The position numbers and the translations under genes are program-made. Source: Crocodylus rhombifer (taxonomy: Eukaryota > Chordata > Crocodylia > Crocodylidae). Taken from it: a DNA stretch of 64,000 nucleotides. Shown here piece by piece: positions 21,241 through 32,374 of this stretch (the stretch's first letter is position 1; each line of letters opens with the position of its first letter). Below the pieces are notes generated by a model that was not told the DNA's origin, searched no databases, and was given only the letters and a program-made list of their open reading frames with translations. Location of the stretch: positions 533,597 to 597,596 of the forward strand of contig JAVSML010024709.1 of assembly GCA_038503035.1 (NCBI GenBank). The letters are read 5' to 3'.

Positions 21241-24200
21241 AGGATGGGACTTGGGGGAGGAAAAGAGAAATTTACCAGTGGAACTACAACGATTGCCGGC
21301 CATATTGTGGGGCTGGGAGTCCACTGATGTAGGACTGCTGAAGTCTGCCACTCTGGTTGTTATTCAAACCAAGGGGGCAGTCCTGCCTTGTGTGCCTCAG
21401 TACCCACTGAATAAAGAAGCAGAAGAAGGTTTGCAGCCCCTTATAGATGAATACATCAGGAAAGGGATTTTAGTGGAGTGTCAGTCTCTTTGCAATATCC
21501 CCGTGTTACCAGTCAGGAAACCTAAATTAGGAAAGGATAGCAAGCCTGTTTATCATTTTGTGCAAGACTTACGTGCTATAAGTGATTATGTGATTCCCAG
21601 AGCTGCCGCAATTCCTAACCCTGCCACTATTGTTACCTCCGTCCCATGGTGGGCCACTCAATTCACACCAATTGATTTGTGTGCTGCCTTCTTTTCAATC
21701 CCAGTTGCAGCCCAGTCTCAATACCTTTTTGCCTTCACTTGGAAGAGAAAACAACATTTAACACAACTTCCCCAAGGATACACCGAGAGTCCTACTATCT
21801 TCAGCCAAATCCTGACAAAACACTTACTTACCTCGGATACAGTGCTTGTACAGTATGTAGATGACCTACTACTAGCATCACGGGCTCAGGTAAGCTCCCA
21901 GACGGACACTTTAAGACTATTAGAAGGATTAGCTGAAAGAGGACATAAAGTATCCCCAGGAAAATTACAATATTACTAAAAGAAGGTTACATACCTGGGG
22001 CATGTGATCTCAGAGGGACTGCGGGAATTGTCTGATGAAAGGGTAAAGGCTATAAAAAACTTGCCAAAGCCCACCACTAAGAGGCATATGTGAGCCTTTT
22101 TAGGAGCAGCTGGATTTTGCTGGCCGTGGATCCCTGCTTACGGAGAGATGGTTAAGCCTCTGGTACAGACCACTCAGAAAGGAGAACCTGAAGTGGTTCA
22201 GTGGACCCCCGAGTTAGACCATGCTTTTCACCAAGTTAAACACCAGCTATCACAAGCCCCTGCTCTAGGACTCCCCAGCTACAAGAAGCCGTTTGTGTTG
22301 TTTGTCCACAAGAGACGGGGAGTAGCTTCAGGAGTCCTAACCCAGAAACTGGGACCTCAGTTACACCCAATCGCTTATTACTCTGCTACCTTAGATCCAG
22401 TGGCAAAAGGGGTAGTCAGCTGTCTGCACGCCGCTGCAGCGGCAGCACTGCTTGTTGAGCAATCAAAAGAGCTAGTCATGGGGTACCCCCTTGAAGTCAG
22501 GGTTCCTCATGAAGTTGAAGCCCTAATGACTAAAGAAAAGACTCAAGCCTTCTCTCACCAGCCTTTAGCCTGGTATGAAGTGACTCTGCTAGCTGCCGAA
22601 AACATGCACATGTCACGCTGTACTAGCCTCAACCCAGCCTCGCTTTTGCCTCATCCTGAGGATGGAGAGCCACATCACGACTGCTGCACCGTCGTTCGTA
22701 TGATGGGAAAGCCCCGAGACGACCTCATTGATGTGCCGCTGAACAATCCTGACTTAGTCTTCTATGTGGATGGGTCCTCCTACATAGAAGCTGGAGTTCG
22801 TCGGACTGGGTATGCGGTCGTCACTGACTTCAACATTGTTGAAGCAAAGCCCTTATCTCCCCGGCTAAGTGCATAAGCAGCTGAACTGATTGCTTTAACT
22901 CATGCATGTAAACTGGCAACCGGGATGACTTTAAACGTATACACTGACAGTCGGTATGCGTTTGGAATTTGCCACTCCACCGGGCAATTATGGAAACAGC
23001 GAGGTTTCATTACTTCTTCCGGAGCCAAGATTGCGAATTCCACTCAGGTTTCTGAGCTCCTGGAAGCCATCCAAAAACCCAGACAGATAGCCGTAATATG
23101 TGTCGCCGCACACACCAGCGGGAGCACGCCTGAGGCTAAAGGAAATGAGCGGGCGGATGCTGCTGCCAAAGCTGCTGCTCAGCAACCCCTAAGTCTCAAC
23201 GCCTTTGCTCCTGTGTGGGAGACACCCAGAGCCTTGGAAGGATATGAGCAAGCATGCAAAGGAGAAGAAGAAGACTGGAAACATCTCTATGGGGCTTATT
23301 CAAAAGATAGACTGTAGTACACTAGCAATGACCCTCCCATCTTGCCTAAAATATTACAGCGGCCCCTGTGCCAAGTAGTCCATGGGCAAGGTCATTATGA
23401 GGCAACTGCCATACCTGAAACCATTCTCCGAGTTTGGTTTGCCCCATGAATACATGCAGTGGCTAAACAAGTGACCAGCGTCTGCTCCACTTGCCCAGAG
23501 TTCAACTCTGGCCCAGAGAGAAAAGCCCCACCTGGGGGCTGACCTTGGGCATATCAACCTTTTGAGAGACTGCAAATAGACTTCATTGAACTTCCCCAGT
23601 GCCGAAGATACAGATATGCCTTAGTAGTGCGAGTTCAGCTCACCCATTGGGTGGAGGCGTTTCCTGCCACCCATGCCTCTCATCAGCAAGTCGCTCATGC
23701 ACTTCTAAAGGACATTATTCCGCAGTTTAACATACCTCAAGTCATTGACTCAGATCAAAAAGATCACTTCACCTCCCAGGTCTTACAAACAATTTACACA
23801 AGGTTGGGAATCACTAGGCAGCTTCACACCCCTTATCACCCTCAGTCATCTAGAGGGGTGGAAAGGGCAAATCCGACTCTAAAAACCCTTCTAGGCAAAG
23901 TGTGTTCGGAAACTCAGCTTAAGTGGCCCGAGACATTGCCCCTTGCACTGTTTGCTATGCAAAACGCACCTAGAGCTGATGTTAAGATATCTCCCTATGA
24001 GCTTTTGTTTGGTCATCCACCCCCCATTACCCGTGGTTTCCTTCCTACAGCTACAGGACTGCTAGCAGAGTATGAGAATTTAACCCATTATGTGATTTCT
24101 TTGCAGAAGCAGCTTACTTCTTTACAGCGCCGTGCTGCCGTTCAGCAACCTGTACCCTTTGATTGCGAGATACACCCCTTCAGTCCCAGTGACTACGTGT

Positions 24201-24421
24201 GGGTCTGTGTTCCGCGATGGAAAAGTTGCCTAGAGCCAACGTGGGAAGGACCACACCAAGTCCTACTAACCACCCACTCCGCAATCAAAATCGCCGAAAG
24301 GAATTCGTGGATCCATCACACACGTGAAACCTGCAGTGTTTACCCCAATGAAACCTCATCGTGTACTTCCCCTTTGGCTGCAGAAATCCAACAATCAATG
24401 GACAATATGTGCCAAATGTAG
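21179..24421 (+). pseudogene. ERV pol pseudogene (reverse transcriptase, RNase H, integrase)
   Basis: One reading frame runs from the end of protease to 24421. It contains reverse transcriptase with LPQGYTESPTIF and the catalytic YVDD box (21854-21865), then RNase H with YVDGS, AELIAL, TDSRYA and NERADA acidic motifs, then integrase with an HHCC-like zinc region (about 23380-23500) and a DDE core: D in QIDFIEL (about 23576), D in DSDQKDHF (about 23750), E in GVERAN (about 23860). In-frame stops lie at 21977 (TAA), 22091 (TGA), 22874 (TAA), 23315 (TAG), 23447 (TGA) and 23540 (TGA), so the gene is dead. Apart from the stops the frame is intact over about 3.2 kb. Confidence 0.93.
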
Positions 24422-24454
24422 TAGAAAGTGATCCCGGCCTTTGAAGGCCTGGAT

Positions 24455-24467
24455 CAAAGGGGGGAAT
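24455..24467 (+). other. Polypurine tract of the ERV
   Basis: CAAAGGGGGGAAT lies immediately before the 3' LTR. It is the normal position and composition for the primer of plus-strand DNA synthesis. It begins 33 bp after the end of pol, which confirms the absence of env. Confidence 0.85.
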
Positions 24468-24873
24468 TGTAGAAATTTTACTAACAAGATCGTAAATAAT
24501 AGTGTAGCAGTTAAACTTCTACAGCAGACTCAGCCTCCAAGGACAGGCTGATAAGACTCTGCAATGACCGAATCCTATTCACTTTGAAGTCTGAAGTAAG
24601 TTTCCTCCCTATTAGTTACCATTTCAAAACAAACATGTAGCCAAAAACCAGTTTTGAAATAATTAAGAGTTTTCCCACACTGACCTGATATTCACAGTGG
24701 AAAATTCCCACCTGCACGCGCATCTTGTCTGTAAACTATAAATCGCCTCTAACAGTTTTATTCGGGGCCTCTGAGTTCGCTCAGGGTGTCCAGCATGCTG
24801 AATAAATTTTGAGACAGACAGCGACTCTGTGTCTTTTGGAATAGCTCCGCAAGGGGTCACAAACTCCTCAACA
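24468..24873 (+). repeat. 3' LTR of the ERV
   Basis: 406 bp, about 99% identical to 18758-19163, with the same TATA-type box (24737-24743) and AATAAA (24801-24806). It is followed by the target duplication CTAC (24874-24877). Confidence 0.93.
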
Positions 24874-26204
24874 CTACCTTCTCTGCAAGCAGCAGCTACT
24901 GGGTTTATATGGCTGGCCTGTGTTTGAAAATGGCTGCCCTCATCAGCCATCGGGCTGCTCCCTGCTCTAGTCCTTAAAGTGGACCAACAGGACCACACAG
25001 AAGCTGTTCACTGCTGCAATCTCCATGGTGCCCTGGTGATGTGCCCTCTGCATGTGCTGCTGTTCTGAGGGGTGCAACCCTGTGCTGCTGCTCTTACTTC
25101 AGCCCTGTGTGCAGGAGGCACGTCACCAGGACAGTGCAGAGCTAGCTGTGGTGAACAGCTTCTCTGCATGGCTTCACTTATCCCTGCTGTATCAGGTCAC
25201 ACCCACTGGGCTGTGGAGGATCTGGGGGAGGGAAATGGCAGGGAAGAGCAGAACTGCTCACTGCTGTGAGCTCTGCACTGCTTCCCTCCCCTGGGGCCTC
25301 TGCAGCCTGGCAGGTGCAACCTGGCCTGGCAGGGAAGAGCAGAGCTATGCAGAGAAGCTGCTCACCGCTGTGAGCTCTCTGCTCCCCTGGTGATGCGCCT
25401 CCTGCACACAGGGGTGCAGTGACAGCAGCAGTGCAGGATTGCACCCCTCAAAGCAGTAGAATGTGCAGGGGGCTCATTGCCAGGGCAGCGCAGAGCTCAC
25501 AGCAGCAAGCAGCTTGTCTGTGTGGCTGTTCTTCCCTGCTGCACTGGGTTATGCCCACTCGGCTGTGGAGGTCCCAGGGGAGGGAAGCAGGGCAGGATTG
25601 CATACCTGCAGCCTATGCCTTCCCCACACAAAGATCTGGGGGGGTGCTCCCCTGCCCCCTGGATAGCATGGCAGTGGGGAGCCAGCCCTCTCCCTCTCCT
25701 GGATGAGCCACCCGCAGTCCCATCCCGCTCCCTGTTGGGGCCCTGCAGCTGTGCATGGTGACCTCGGGCTCCAAACCCCAAGCACCACTGGGCTGTGCAG
25801 CAGCCCCAGTTCTGCCCAGCTTTCTTCCTTCCTCCCTACAGGGGCCTCAATCCCCCTCTCCCTCCTCCACTTAGCTGCTGGAGCTGCTCTCAAGCTGCAT
25901 GCACATGGCAACCCTGTCTCACTGCCATCCTCCTGCTCCCTTCCAGCTCCCAGCAGGCTGGAACTCTGCCAGCCTGCAGGAAGCTCATTGCAAAACTGCA
26001 CAATCTGTGGATTTCTTTGGTAAAATGAGAAATCAATGTTTGCCTCTGGCTAAAGGCAAAATCCATGGTTTACCCCATTTTTTCCATGGGAAATGGAAAA
26101 CTCTTACCAGGGATCCTGGTTTTCTCTGATAAAAAGTAGCAAATTCTTTGATTAAAAAATTGCAAATTCTCTGATAAAACCCCCAAAGTCTGCAATTAAA
26201 ATGA

Positions 26205-26226
26205 AATGCCTGTCTGTCTGTCTGTC
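26205..26226. repeat. (CTGT)n microsatellite
   Basis: About four and a half perfect CTGT units just left of the solo LTR insertion. Confidence 0.8.
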
Positions 26227-26242
26227 TCTAGGGGTTGGTGGA

Positions 26243-26858
26243 TGTGTTAGAAATATTATTAAAAATGCATTATCAATAGTGTTGTTAGAACAGCACAGCT
26301 GCCAGCTCTCCCTGGTGGGAGAAGGAGGGGGGGAGATTGAAGAAAAAGCTACTAAGGGCTCTTTGTATTAAGGTATCACTCTCTCTTTGTTCTGCAAATT
26401 TACTATCTCTTTGTTACACTAAATCACACTTCCTTTCATGCCCCCTAAACTTCTCAGGCAAGATAAGAGTAATTGCCATCTTTTCCTTGGGTTTGAACTT
26501 TTTGTAACCTGAAGTACTTTCTGAGCAAGCGCAATTAGCTAATACATATAAGCCTATCCACCCCGCATACTTAAGTAGTTAATTATAATGCACATACGAT
26601 GGATGACGTGACGTCATTTCATATATGTTTGTATGAACCGGAAATGAGTTGTAAGAGTTCCTGCTTCTGTACACGTGCTCAGGAGAGAGGGGATAAAAGC
26701 CTGCTGAGAAGTGTTCCCCGCGGGCAGAGAGCGTGGTCTTTTGTCTTCTCTCTCTGACCCTATTTGCAAATATATACCTTTTGTGATTACAAACAATGTG
26801 TGCCTAAAGGATTATTATTCATGAGCCTCCAAAGAAACGAACCGTAATTTTTACATCA
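26243..26858 (+). repeat. Solo LTR, family A, copy 2
   Basis: About 616 bp, beginning TGTTAGAAATATT and ending TTACATCA, flanked by the 4-bp duplication GATG (26239-26242 and 26859-26862). It is homologous to 1108-1678. This copy has a perfect cAMP-response-type palindrome TGACGTCA (26609-26616) and a GGATAAAAGCC TATA-type box (about 26690-26700), both degraded in copy 1. No internal sequence is attached. A (GATA)n tract begins right after it. Confidence 0.75.
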
Positions 26859-26881
26859 GATGGATAGATAGATAGATAGAT
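26859..26881. repeat. (GATA)n microsatellite
   Basis: GATGGATAGATAGATAGATA and onward, next to the right end of the solo LTR. Confidence 0.8.
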
Positions 26882-27381
26882 GTGGCAGTGCAACTTTGTG
26901 CCCTGCCACACTGGGTTGCACCCACTGGGCTGGAGAAGCCCTGGAGAGGGCAGCAGAGCAGGAGCCCAAGCCTGCAGCCTGTGCCTGCCATGCACAGATC
27001 TGGGAGGCACAGGTCCTCCTTCCCCCAGGAATGCATGCAGTGGCAGGGAGGCAGCAGCCTCAACCCCCACCCCCCCCCACAGCAGGAGGGAGCAGGGGCA
27101 GGGGGCTATGGACACAGGTCCATAGTCCTGGCAGCTGGGGGGTCTTCTCATTCAGGGGTGGGGGAGCAGGGACTGTAGGTGGGGGGCAAGGGGTATCAGG
27201 AAGGCTGTCGGGGGGAGTGAGAGGCATGAGCAGGGCTGGAGGGAGCCCTTAATTTTAATCACAGATTTGGCAGGTTTTATGAGAGAATTTGCTATTTCTT
27301 TATCAGAGAATTTGTGATTTTATATTAGGGAAAACCAGGATCCCTGGTAATTACCACACTCCAGCAGACTCTAGCATCTCA

Positions 27382-27498
27382 TGTATCAGCATCCCTGTGC
27401 TGAAAAGTAGTGGCAGGGCACTTTAAACTAAAGCTGGTCTGATGAGCTTTAGTTCAAAGCACCCCACTGCCATTTTTCAGTGCAGGGGTGCTGATACA
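27382..27498. repeat. Long imperfect palindrome
   Basis: 54-bp arms (27382-27435 and 27445-27498) around a 9-nt loop. Both arms run from TGTATCAGCA to ACTAAAGCT with roughly 80% pairing. It lies in the outer end of repeat family B and resembles the stem of a foldback-type MITE. Confidence 0.8.
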
Positions 27499-27599
27499 TC
27501 GATGCTCCAGAAATTGTTAATTAGTGTGGCTCTCAGAGGTACGCTAATTAAAGCACCCCCACCTCCCAGAGCACGTCTATAAACACCCATAGTTCTTCT

Positions 27600-28440
27600 T
27601 ATCTCAAAAACATAAGCTGTTCCTCTCCATTCCTACTATTAAATAGATGTCCACACTCCAATCACTTCCTACTGTGATCTCTGTAACCTCCTCCTCTGTG
27701 GCCTCCCTGATGCATGTATCATTCATATACATTCCATCCAAAATCCTGAAGAGTCACCCAAGGAGGACAGTGAAAAAGTTCAGTCCATAAGGGAAGCAAC
27801 AGCCAAAGCTATCTGTGCAAACTCAAGTGTTCTAAAATATGCAACTCAATAGGGATATATGTTTTTTTAATTGCCCTCACTTTGGATAAATAAAAGGCTG
27901 CATTACTAAAGGCTGCTGCTAGTAAAGGGAAAGTATGACTTGCCTTTATTTGTACTGCAAGTCATAAAAGAGTCAGAATAAATTTTGTATGCCTCAGTGT
28001 TTGACACTTTTAGAACATGTCAGATACTGGCAAAAGGAGCTCCTAGTGTCTGTGAATATAAGTAATTAGCACCATTTATTGTATACTTCCCAGTCAGTGT
28101 TATACTGTGCATTTTACAGTGTGGATAGATAGTCAAGAATTTGCAATTTAGGATCAAAAGCATTAGAATACAAGTGCTCAAATGAAGTCAGTCCCAAACT
28201 TGGTAACATACTGTCAGCCACTATTTAAAGAAGACCTCCTCTCTATCCTGGTAAACATTCTTAATTAGGACAAATATGCAAGTGGATTTCAACAAATCCA
28301 GTTTAGTAGGTGATTCAATCATTGTCACAGTCAATGAGTAAAAGAATCCAATTGCTTGACAGCAAAAACAGTTAAATAAAAATGTACACCTATCTTATGA
28401 AACTCCATTTTTAAAGTTAACATTACCTTTCTGTGTATAC
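27600..28440. other. Intergenic, no gene seen
   Basis: A/T-rich sequence with no recognisable gene or repeat. Confidence 0.5.
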
Positions 28441-28867
28441 CAGTGGATCTCAATCCACCAATGGATCTTGGAGACTTGTGGTAGATCCTGGAGTCAATCT
28501 GAGGCTGGGGTGGGGGTGGCTGAGTGCCTGTGTGCCTGCACGTGCATGCCCCAGCCCAGCAGGTCAGTCGATGGGGGAGGGAAGGGGCGTGGGCTAGATC
28601 AAGGCCCCTGCAGTAAGGGACAGTGCCACAGAAGCAAGAGTAGGAGTAAGTTGAGTGGGGCCCTGGCCAGGTGGGACTTACCTTCTGGGGAGGCACGCCC
28701 CCAAATAATTTTTTCTCCCTCTGCCTCAATCTGCCTCCCCCCCTTCCTGCCCCACAAACTTACCTGCTGGGCGGCGGAGAGGCAAGTTGACAGTGGTGCA
28801 CAGTAGATCTTGGGTTGCTGTTAAATGCCAAATGTGCTCTCTTACTTAAAAAGGCTGGAGACCACTG
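28441..28867 (+). mobile_element. Short non-autonomous hAT element with 8-bp TSD
   Basis: Terminal repeats CAGTGGATCTCAATCC (left) and GGCTGGAGACCACTG (right) are imperfect inverted copies. Flanking octamers GTGTATAC and ATGTATAA agree at 6 of 8 positions. The interior is GC-rich without a transposase frame. Confidence 0.65.
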
Positions 28868-28879
28868 ATGTATAATGAT

Positions 28880-29820
28880 GCACACAAGTCCAGGCCTGTA
28901 TTTTCCTGCCTGGTCTTGTATAGGCATTCCCTTACTGCCTTGAAGCATGTGCCTGGGGTCAGCCACAGCGTTTGTTCCTGCAGTCTTGGGAAGGGCTCAC
29001 GTTCTGCCTGAGGGAAGCCCCAAAACTCACCTGCCACAACATGGGTCTTCCTTTCAGGTTCCCCCCTGTAGCCCCTCGTGGGTTGGTCACACTTATTCTT
29101 GGGGCTCCACCTCCCCTACACCCCAGCCATGCACCAGCCTTTAAGACAACCACTTGATGGTTGATAGGCTCAGCCTCTGATGTCTCCTCCTGGACCCTCT
29201 TTGTGCGCAGGGCTCCTAGTGATCTTGCCTTGTCCTAAGTCTCTTCAGGACATTAGACTATCTGTGCTGTTATGCCAGGTCTTCTTGGCTAAATTGCTGC
29301 TTATACTGTTGCCCCCCAGCCGCTTCTGTTCCCTGAGTGTCACCCTTGGCCCTAACCCCTGTATTAGGGCCCCTCGGGGTGTTCCATAAAAGAACAATTT
29401 AAAAAAGAAAGAAAAAGGGAGTGGGGTCTTAGACCTTCCCTGTTCACAACTCCAGTGTCTGCAGCTCCACAGTCTCTCAACACTGTCCTTGTCTCTAACT
29501 GCTCGGGGGCCCCTCCAATGGATCTGTCCTCAGGTACCTCAGTGGCAGCTGGTGCCATCCTTGCCTGGTGCAGGAAGCACTCTTGCATTCTGCTCCCTGT
29601 AGCACCTCTCCAGCTGTTTCCTTGCCAGCGGCTTTTATCTTTGCTGGGCGGTGTTCTTGTGTGACGTCATCCGCCTGCACTGCTTTTCGTCGGAAATAAA
29701 AGCGGTCGATGCACGGTGCTCCATCCCAGCATGGTTCATCCATCCCTTCTCTCCCTGGAAAAGATGAGTTTGCCCTGTCTTCAGGGCTTTCCTTGTGGGG
29801 ATGGGCAACTGCAACACATA
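28880..29820 (-). repeat. Unclassified repeat with promoter-like minus-strand motifs
   Basis: A C/T-rich block on the plus strand. Read on the minus strand it contains a perfect TGACGTCA (29662-29669), a CTTTTATTTCC box near 29690-29700, and GATAAAAGCCGCTGG near 29630-29640, an arrangement reminiscent of an LTR promoter. I could not find matching ends or a target duplication, so the class is open. Confidence 0.3.
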
Positions 29821-30935
29821 AATGAACACATTAGATGCATAAATGCTTATTTGCATCAACTGCACTAATTATGCAAGCATAGCAGGTTTATAATACAAAC
29901 ATACCTACATTTGCCATGAGCTTTTGGGGGCTGAAAGTGGGTTTCTACACACTGAAAAACTAACCTTAATATTTTGTCAGGTAGGAGAGTCTCAGAATAA
30001 ATGGAAATTTCAAAAGCATACTGCCATGTAAAAATACACTGGGATAGTCATGCAGAGCTTGATCTTGCAATGAACTGAGCACATATCCTGATCCAGAGAA
30101 ATGCTTGCATATGCAGCTAACCCTAAGCACATGACAAGCTCCAGTGACTTCAGTGACACAATGTACATAGTTAAAAAGAAACATGTTCTTCAGTACTTCC
30201 CTGAACTGAGCCCTTAATGCTGATTCTGAAGGATGAGTACAACATACTATAACAACATTTTTTGTAGCTTCTTGTGTTTTCCTTGGAGGTATTTTATCCA
30301 AGCATTGAGCTTTGGAGAACTGATGAGATCACAGCCTGAGATGATACAATTACAGGCAATATATGTAGAAAAGGGATGTATATGTATGTATATAAAAATA
30401 CTTTTCAATATATAAAAATAGTTTTTCCTTACTCTATGCTTGTAAAGAAGATTTATTTTTAAGCATCATTGTGTGACAGTGATCAAAAATCTTATCTAAA
30501 ATCAGTAGCCAGTATCAGGTGTGATTTCTAACATCTGAAAAATAAAATTAATGATAGCTGATTCTTCAAATGTCAGTTGTAATAATATTTCTAACAATAT
30601 ATGCCTATTATATTAACACTTTTTTTAATCTTTATCATTATTATTTTTGTCTCACAACTGTAACATGAGAACAAATCATTCTTGACAAACTGCTGGATTC
30701 AGGGGACAGACAGACAAAACATTTACTCTGGTACTCTTGGTATTACATGGATATAAAAAATGGCAGACAGATTATGCAAATTGGCAAACTAAGATAACTT
30801 TACCCAATGGAAAATTGCCCTGATACAACTCTATCAAGCATAAATTACCAGTTCAATTTTGTCTGTCTTTGTCCATCCAGAGGTAGCCATTTGCTTAAGG
30901 CAAACAGGCTATTTATTACTTTGTCTCCCTCTGCC
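29820..30935. other. Intergenic, no gene seen
   Basis: A/T-rich sequence without a recognisable gene, RNA or element. Confidence 0.5.
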
Positions 30936-30941
30936 TATAGC

Positions 30942-31030
30942 AGTGATTGTAAACCAGGGTGCCACATCACCCTGGGGTACTGTGAGATCCTTTTAAGGGT
31001 GCTGTGGGGTGCTATACAATATTAGCACTG
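30942..31030 (+). mobile_element. hAT element fragment related to 7074
   Basis: CAGTGATTGTAAACCAGGGT followed by GTGAGATCCTTTTAAGG is the same left end as the element at 7074 (CAGTGATCTCAACCAG...ATGAGATCCTTTTAAGG). The right end was not found. Confidence 0.6.
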
Positions 31031-31079
31031 TTAGATGTCCAAGCTCCTACATATGATTCAAAAGATAAACCCAGAGGCC

Positions 31080-31815
31080 ACATCCACACGAGCATGGATG
31101 TTTGGTTCCCCTGGGACAACTAATGGCAGCATGCCTTGTTGTATCCCAGGCAGCTCTAGTTTTGACTGGTACATGCTACACCCGTGTGAATGGCTCTGCT
31201 TTTTTGTGTGCAGGTTTTTTTGATCCCTGGATATCCAGGAATCAAACCCCCTCCCCAGCCCTCACCCATGCTGCTCCCTTCCAATGCAAAGAATAGCTGA
31301 ATGTGCAGTATGTGGCATCACAGACCACATGGCCACACTTATCTGGTGCATCCCCATGAGTGTGCACGTGTGTTTTCCCAGGGACAAATAGCAGCAGTAC
31401 ATTTTTAAAGTCAAGAGCTGCTACTTATTCCCAGGTATACCCCTACACATGCACTGTGGCAGGCAGCCAATTGCCCCAGATGGGGTGGAGGAGGCTGGGG
31501 CCAGCACCTGGGCAGCCCCAGCAGCCTTACCTGGGGCCTGTTAGGGTAGCTTGTCATATGTTATGCTTTAAGTTGCACTGTTTATGGAGTGGTTAATTAC
31601 ACAGAATTGTTTAAAGTCTTCTTTTACATTTAGCCTTATTTAATCATTGCTTAAGTTCTATATAGCCTCATTATTATCTGAACTTTTCATTTTGCTGGTG
31701 TCTGCAATATCAGCTGGCCTTGCCTCTTACAAATAGCTTACAGCCTTGAGTTTGCTCACATGATGTTTCTTTCCTTTTCTATCACTGTGAGAAGTTTTTG
31801 TAACAAAACATAATA
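31080..31815. other. Intergenic, degraded short repeats
   Basis: ACATCCACACGAGCATGGAT near 31080 and CACATGGCCACACTTATC near 31325 look like decayed ends of the TCTACACATG-type MITEs. No gene was seen. Confidence 0.35.
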
Positions 31816-31900
31816 CAGTAAAATCTCTGTTATCCAGCATCTGCCTCCAGACCTCCCCTCTCTCTGGGCCACCTGCTCACTTCACTCACCTGCCACACTT
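31816..31900 (+). mobile_element. Tigger/pogo-like terminal repeat fragment
   Basis: CAGTAAAATCTCTGTTATCC followed by AGCATCTG resembles the terminal inverted repeat of Tigger (pogo) transposons. Only one end is visible. Confidence 0.4.
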
Positions 31901-32374
31901 TGATGTAAGCAAAGTTCAGTTGTTATTTAAGCAGAAAGCTACCCATTTTTCTTGCCCTCTTGATCACCAGGGTCTTAGTACATGCTCCTGCCTTCCCTCA
32001 TGCATGTCCCATGCCACACAGATGACATCTCCACTTACGCGTATTCTGGCCTGTGGCCAGTTCAGACTCGGTCCTCTGTTAACTGAGCAGGGGGCAGGGC
32101 ACAGAGTGGTGGGGCGGGGGGGAAAGAGGGCACGGCCGCCTCATGCAGAGCAGTGGCAGCAGAGGGTGGTGGGTGGGGCTGGCCGCATGCAAGCTCCCCC
32201 TCTCCCCCCATATCCAGCTGGTGAAGTGCGTGTAGTAGCATATGTCTGTAATGACTTAGGCAACAGGCACATATCAATCCCAGAGTAATGTACATTGCTT
32301 TTGCATTTCAGTATAAATTACATTGGGGTCAGGAATGTGCAGATGTGAAGCTATCTTGAAATAGATCATGCTGT

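Larger units (their letters stand above)
18758..24873 (+). mobile_element. Endogenous retrovirus, gammaretrovirus-like, env absent
   Basis: A complete 6116-bp provirus structure: a 406-bp 5' LTR, a primer binding site, broken gag, pro and pol, a polypurine tract, a 406-bp 3' LTR, and the 4-bp target duplication CTAC (18754-18757 and 24874-24877). The LTRs differ at about 4 of 406 positions by eye comparison, which suggests a fairly recent insertion. The coding region nevertheless contains several frame changes and at least six in-frame stops. Pol runs to 24421, only 46 bp before the 3' LTR, so there is no room for env. A glycine-2 start in gag, a PPPY motif, a single CCHC knuckle and pro in the gag frame across one stop codon are the reasons for the gammaretrovirus-like call. 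The element cannot encode a functional protein set. Confidence 0.93.
25050..27600 (-). repeat. GC-rich repeat family B, copy 2, with inverted sub-units
   Basis: In reverse orientation to 16490-18060. At 25060-25245 and 25270-25450 the same unit of about 180 bp occurs head to head: GGCACGTCACCAGGACAG...CAGCTTCTCTGCATGGCT on plus and its counterpart on minus. A third, plus-oriented unit lies at 25440-25590. The part at 25600-26150 matches 16690-17100 reversed. A solo LTR (26243-26858) interrupts the copy, with family B sequence resuming at about 26880. Many frames are open on both strands; none is a gene. The A/T-rich, palindromic right end (27245-27600) corresponds to the left end of copy 1. 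Confidence 0.55.

Noticed and set aside
24421..24468. Hidden env gene between pol and the 3' LTR
   Set aside because: Only about 46 bp are available, and they hold the polypurine tract.
25549..26001. 150-codon minus-strand frame
   Set aside because: Lies inside repeat family B; related frames on the opposite strand show the similarity comes from an inverted DNA repeat, not a protein.
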